From: Lepidostoma basale
Lineage: Eukaryota; Arthropoda; Insecta; Trichoptera; Lepidostomatidae
DNA: 64,000 bases
Assembly (NCBI GenBank): GCA_022606425.2
Contig: JAHDVF020000016.1
Coordinates: 1,642,501-1,706,500 of the forward strand
Direction of reading: 5' to 3'
The notes under the pieces were generated by a model. It had not been told where the DNA came from, made no database searches, and saw only the letters and a program-made list of their open reading frames with translations. Below are positions 61,861 through 64,000 of this stretch, in pieces; positions within the stretch are counted from its first letter, which is position 1; every line of letters starts with the position of its first letter. Position numbers and translations under genes: made by a program.

Positions 61861-62039
61861 GTCGCTGTTATCAATTTAACTGTCGAAATAAAGACAAAGG
61901 TGGACATAGTTTAAAAAAAACATCGTTATATTTAATTATTATTTAAAAAAAACTTCCATCAAGGGATTTCAGTAAAATCATTTGATTATTTAGTATATTT
62001 ATTTATTTAAAGCTTAGAAGTACACACTGATGTTCTTGT

Positions 62040-62325
62040 AAATCGTAGTAGAAATAAGATCTCTTCTACGAATGTGTGGAAAATCTGTGTATGATAGAGT
62101 GTCGAATGAAAATATAATAAGTGATTGCGGTGCGAATGAAAGTGTTATGAACGAAATAATAAAATGACCATTGAGATGGTCTGGAGTCATGGAAATAATG
62201 GTGAAGGCCTCGATTTACCTCGACTCCGTACTCCATTTACGTAGTTAACGTATACTTTCTTAATCATTCTTTATCCGTTCATGCGCTCCATATGTCCGAA
62301 CCAATGCAGCGATCCTTTCATATTT
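62040..62325 (+). mobile_element. Two short family A fragments in opposite orientation
   Basis: 62040-62195 (plus) keeps VEIRSLLRMCGKSVYDRVSNENIISDCGANESVMNEII. 62200-62325 (minus) keeps the KGSLHWFGHMERMNG..KVYVN region. There is no tail on either. Possibly a single inverted insertion. Confidence 0.65.
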
Positions 62326-62384
62326 TAAATAAAATAATAATACACTTTTTGTAATTTGTATAAACACCACTTTAATTGGTAACA

Positions 62385-62440
62385 CCAACCGGTTTCGCTC
62401 CCGCCGGTGCTTCGTCGGGGTGAGAGAGTAAACTGTTTAC
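62385..62440 (-). repeat. Hammerhead-like GAAACCGG module
   Basis: Minus strand: ctcaccCCGACGAagcacc..ggagcGAAACCGGTTggtgtt. Stem I ccaacc-like ends are possible. Stem II is weak. Confidence 0.5.
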
Positions 62441-62497
62441 TTTTTTATATACTTTGTATTGTATATGCAACACTAACTTTATTAAAATTAATATTAC

Positions 62498-62540
62498 ATA
62501 TCAGACATATTTCGGACAACCGGTCCTTCCTCAGTGATAT
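62498..62540 (-). ncRNA. Hammerhead ribozyme candidate with 6-bp stem I
   Basis: Minus strand: core CTGAGGA (62528-62534), stem II GGAC/GTCC with loop CGGTT, GAAA (62510-62513), TATG, then TC with GTC at 62504-62506. Stem I atatca/tgatat pairs 62535-62540 with 62498-62503 without mismatch. Position 7 (G) is the variable one in hammerheads. Confidence 0.8.
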
Positions 62541-62559
62541 TATAAACATACATATTTGA

Positions 62560-62995
62560 AGAATGTTGAAGTGCTATGTCTGGTCTGTATTACTCTATGG
62601 CTCGGAGACTTGGACCCTGAAAGTGCACACTATGAACCGGTTGGAAGCATTCGAGATGTGGTTGCACAAAAAAAATGCTTCGCATACCGTGGTCAGATTT
62701 CGTCAGCAATTCGGAGGTTTTGAGGAGAGCCAATTGTAGTAGACAACTGCTTACGATTAAGGTCCGTAAGATTTCATATCTGGGTCACATCCTGCGGGGA
62801 GATAAACACGGTTTGCTCCAACTAATACTGATGGGAAAAATGGAGGGGCAACGTGGTCCTGGTAGAAGGCAAATGTCTTGGCTGTGCAACATAGGAGATT
62901 AGATCGGGATGAGACATGTGGGGGAGCTGTTCCGGGTTGCACAAAATAGAGATGCCTTCGCCGGATTGATTGCCAACGTCAGGGGGACCTGATAC
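62560..62995 (+). mobile_element. RTE-like C-terminal fragment
   Basis: VLLYGSETWTLKVHTMNRLEAFEMWL, a one-base insertion in an A run (about 62665), then LRIPWSDFVSNSEVLRRA..TIKVRKISYLGHILRGDKHGLLQLILMGKMEGQRGPGRRQMSWLCNI. Same family as 63355-63784. Confidence 0.85.
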
Positions 62996-63190
62996 GGTAC
63001 GCGAAGAAGGAGATATTTAAAATATGATAAAATTGCCTTTATTAAAATTGCCTTTATTAATAAAGGTTTTCTGTTTAATGCTTTCTAATCTTAATATAGA
63101 TGACGCTAGTGTAGAGTGAACATAAAAATGTGAAAATAGGTGTAGAAACCTACCATATATACAAGTTCCAAAAAGTTTGTCAGACGTGGT

Positions 63191-63350
63191 GGTCATAACG
63201 GCGGAATGGGGAATGTTGTTAAACGTGAAGCGATCGCTCAACCCAACCAATGACAGGTCATAAGTCCTGTAAGCGCCTCGGCCACCACCTTCTGTTCCCA
63301 GAAAACAATATGCATCTTCGTCTCAATTGAGATACAATTAATCCTTGTAT
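63191..63350 (+). repeat. 160-bp interspersed repeat, copy 2
   Basis: Same sequence as 18959-19115 with a few substitutions. It directly precedes an RTE-like tail fragment, so it could be part of a larger unidentified element. Confidence 0.85.
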
Positions 63351-63354
63351 GATA

Positions 63355-63784
63355 AAATTGGTTTGTTTTATTGTACGGGTGTGAAACTTGGACCCTGAAA
63401 GTTAACTCAATGAACAGACTGGAAGCATTTGAAATGTGGCTCCATCGCCGAATGTTCAGAGTTCCCTGGACAGACATGGTTACCAATACCGAAGTCCTGA
63501 GGCGAGCTAGAGTTTACAGGGAATTGTTATCAACTATCAAGGTTCGAAAGTTCTCACATCTGGGTCATATACTGCGTGGGGAAAAGTACCACCTTCTCCA
63601 ACTGATATTGGAGGGGAAAGTTGAGGGACGCCGAGGGCCCGGAAGGAGACAAATGTCCTGGCTGCGAAACGTGAGGGAGTGGACCGGCATCCGAAGTGTG
63701 GAGGAGCTGTTCCGAGCGGCGCAGGACAGGGACAGGTTCGCCGAGGTGATCGCCAACGTTAGGGGTACCCGACAGGGCACTTGA
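63355..63784 (+). mobile_element. RTE-like C-terminal fragment, frame intact
   Basis: LYGCETWTLKVNSMNRLEAFEMWLHRRMFRVPWTDMVTNTEVLRRARVYRELLSTIKVRKFSHLGHILRGEKYHLLQLILEGKVEGRRGPGRRQMSWLRN..RGTRQGT-stop, with the GAAGAAGA end. No RT core. It follows a 160-bp repeat (63191-63350). Confidence 0.87.
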
Positions 63785-63929
63785 AGAAGAAGATAAAATT
63801 GTTATCAGTTTTTGAAAAGAAAAAGACAAATAAACACAAAGTATGGCGAACATAGAAGAAATTCTTTCATCTTTTGGTCATAATATTTCCTTCCGCTTAC
63901 AAATAACTTAAAACAGTTTAAGAATTAAT

Positions 63930-64000
63930 TTTATCTCAATAGAGACGAAGATGCAAACTGGAAACTGAATATGGTGGTCGAGATGTTTACAGGACTTATG
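63930..64000 (-). repeat. 157-bp repeat, partial third copy at window edge
   Basis: ctcaatagagacgaagatgc and gtttacaggacttatg are the inverse of the end and middle of the repeat. The copy runs off the window. Confidence 0.65.

Overview
The window reads as a stretch of an insect genome, most likely a moth or butterfly (Lepidoptera). The base composition is AT-rich. It is packed with non-LTR retrotransposon debris whose 3' ends resemble lepidopteran elements (for example the 'tatatccagcagtgga' RTE signature near 5650, 33120 and 56505). It also holds a canonical mariner, a Helitron-like 3' end of lepidopteran type, tRNA-derived SINEs and MITEs. The species call is inference. I found no convincing host protein-coding gene, no genuine tRNA or rRNA gene and no CRISPR array. 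Almost every open frame lies in a transposable element or a tandem repeat.

Layout. The dominant component is one RTE-like non-LTR retrotransposon family (family A below) with more than 40 fragments on both strands. Nearly all are 5'-truncated and keep only the C-terminal tail, from a 'PTLMYGSEAW' motif to 'SAYPxGE(T/M)A-stop', followed by (AGTT)n or (GTT)n tails. The most complete copies are 49536-50481 (with RT motif YADD) and 29635-30412. A chimeric non-autonomous derivative shares the family A 3' end (10413-10985, 40647-41254 and three shorter copies). Other LINE families are scattered: RTE relatives at 320-760, 5390-5705, 8050-8440, 24773-25209, 32940-33160, 46010-46440, 52996-54107, 56190-56547 and 62560-63784, and Jockey/CR1 relatives at 48-325, 8523-8952, 38400-38760, 39620-40445, 44050-44560, 50930-51445 and 58838-59440. 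The only intact transposase gene is a mariner at 15820-17141, inserted into a family A copy. DNA elements include a PIF/Harbinger-type MITE (23726-24108), a pogo/Tigger remnant (20241-20821), a foldback MITE (28035-28274) and a roughly 5 kb Helitron-like insertion (about 37133-42161).

The most interesting signal is not protein-coding. Several unrelated repeat families carry hammerhead-ribozyme-like modules: a CUGANGA core, a perfect stem II hairpin, GAAA, a very short palindromic helix III (CATG, CCGG, CAGCTG or CTAG), then a UC cleavage position and a complementary stem I. The best-formed examples are at 7305-7370, 13443-13483, 31862-31904 (-), 43014-43072, 57780-57836 and 62498-62540 (-). 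One family is arranged as a head-to-tail dimer of about 224 bp (42967-43414), and several others as foldback pairs. This is the architecture known from Penelope-like elements and small retrozymes, so the window may hold remnants of a rich set of self-cleaving retro-RNAs.

Nested insertions give a relative chronology. Mariner sits in family A, the chimeric element in family A, a SINE in family A, an RTE fragment in a hammerhead foldback repeat, and the Helitron in another copy of that foldback repeat.
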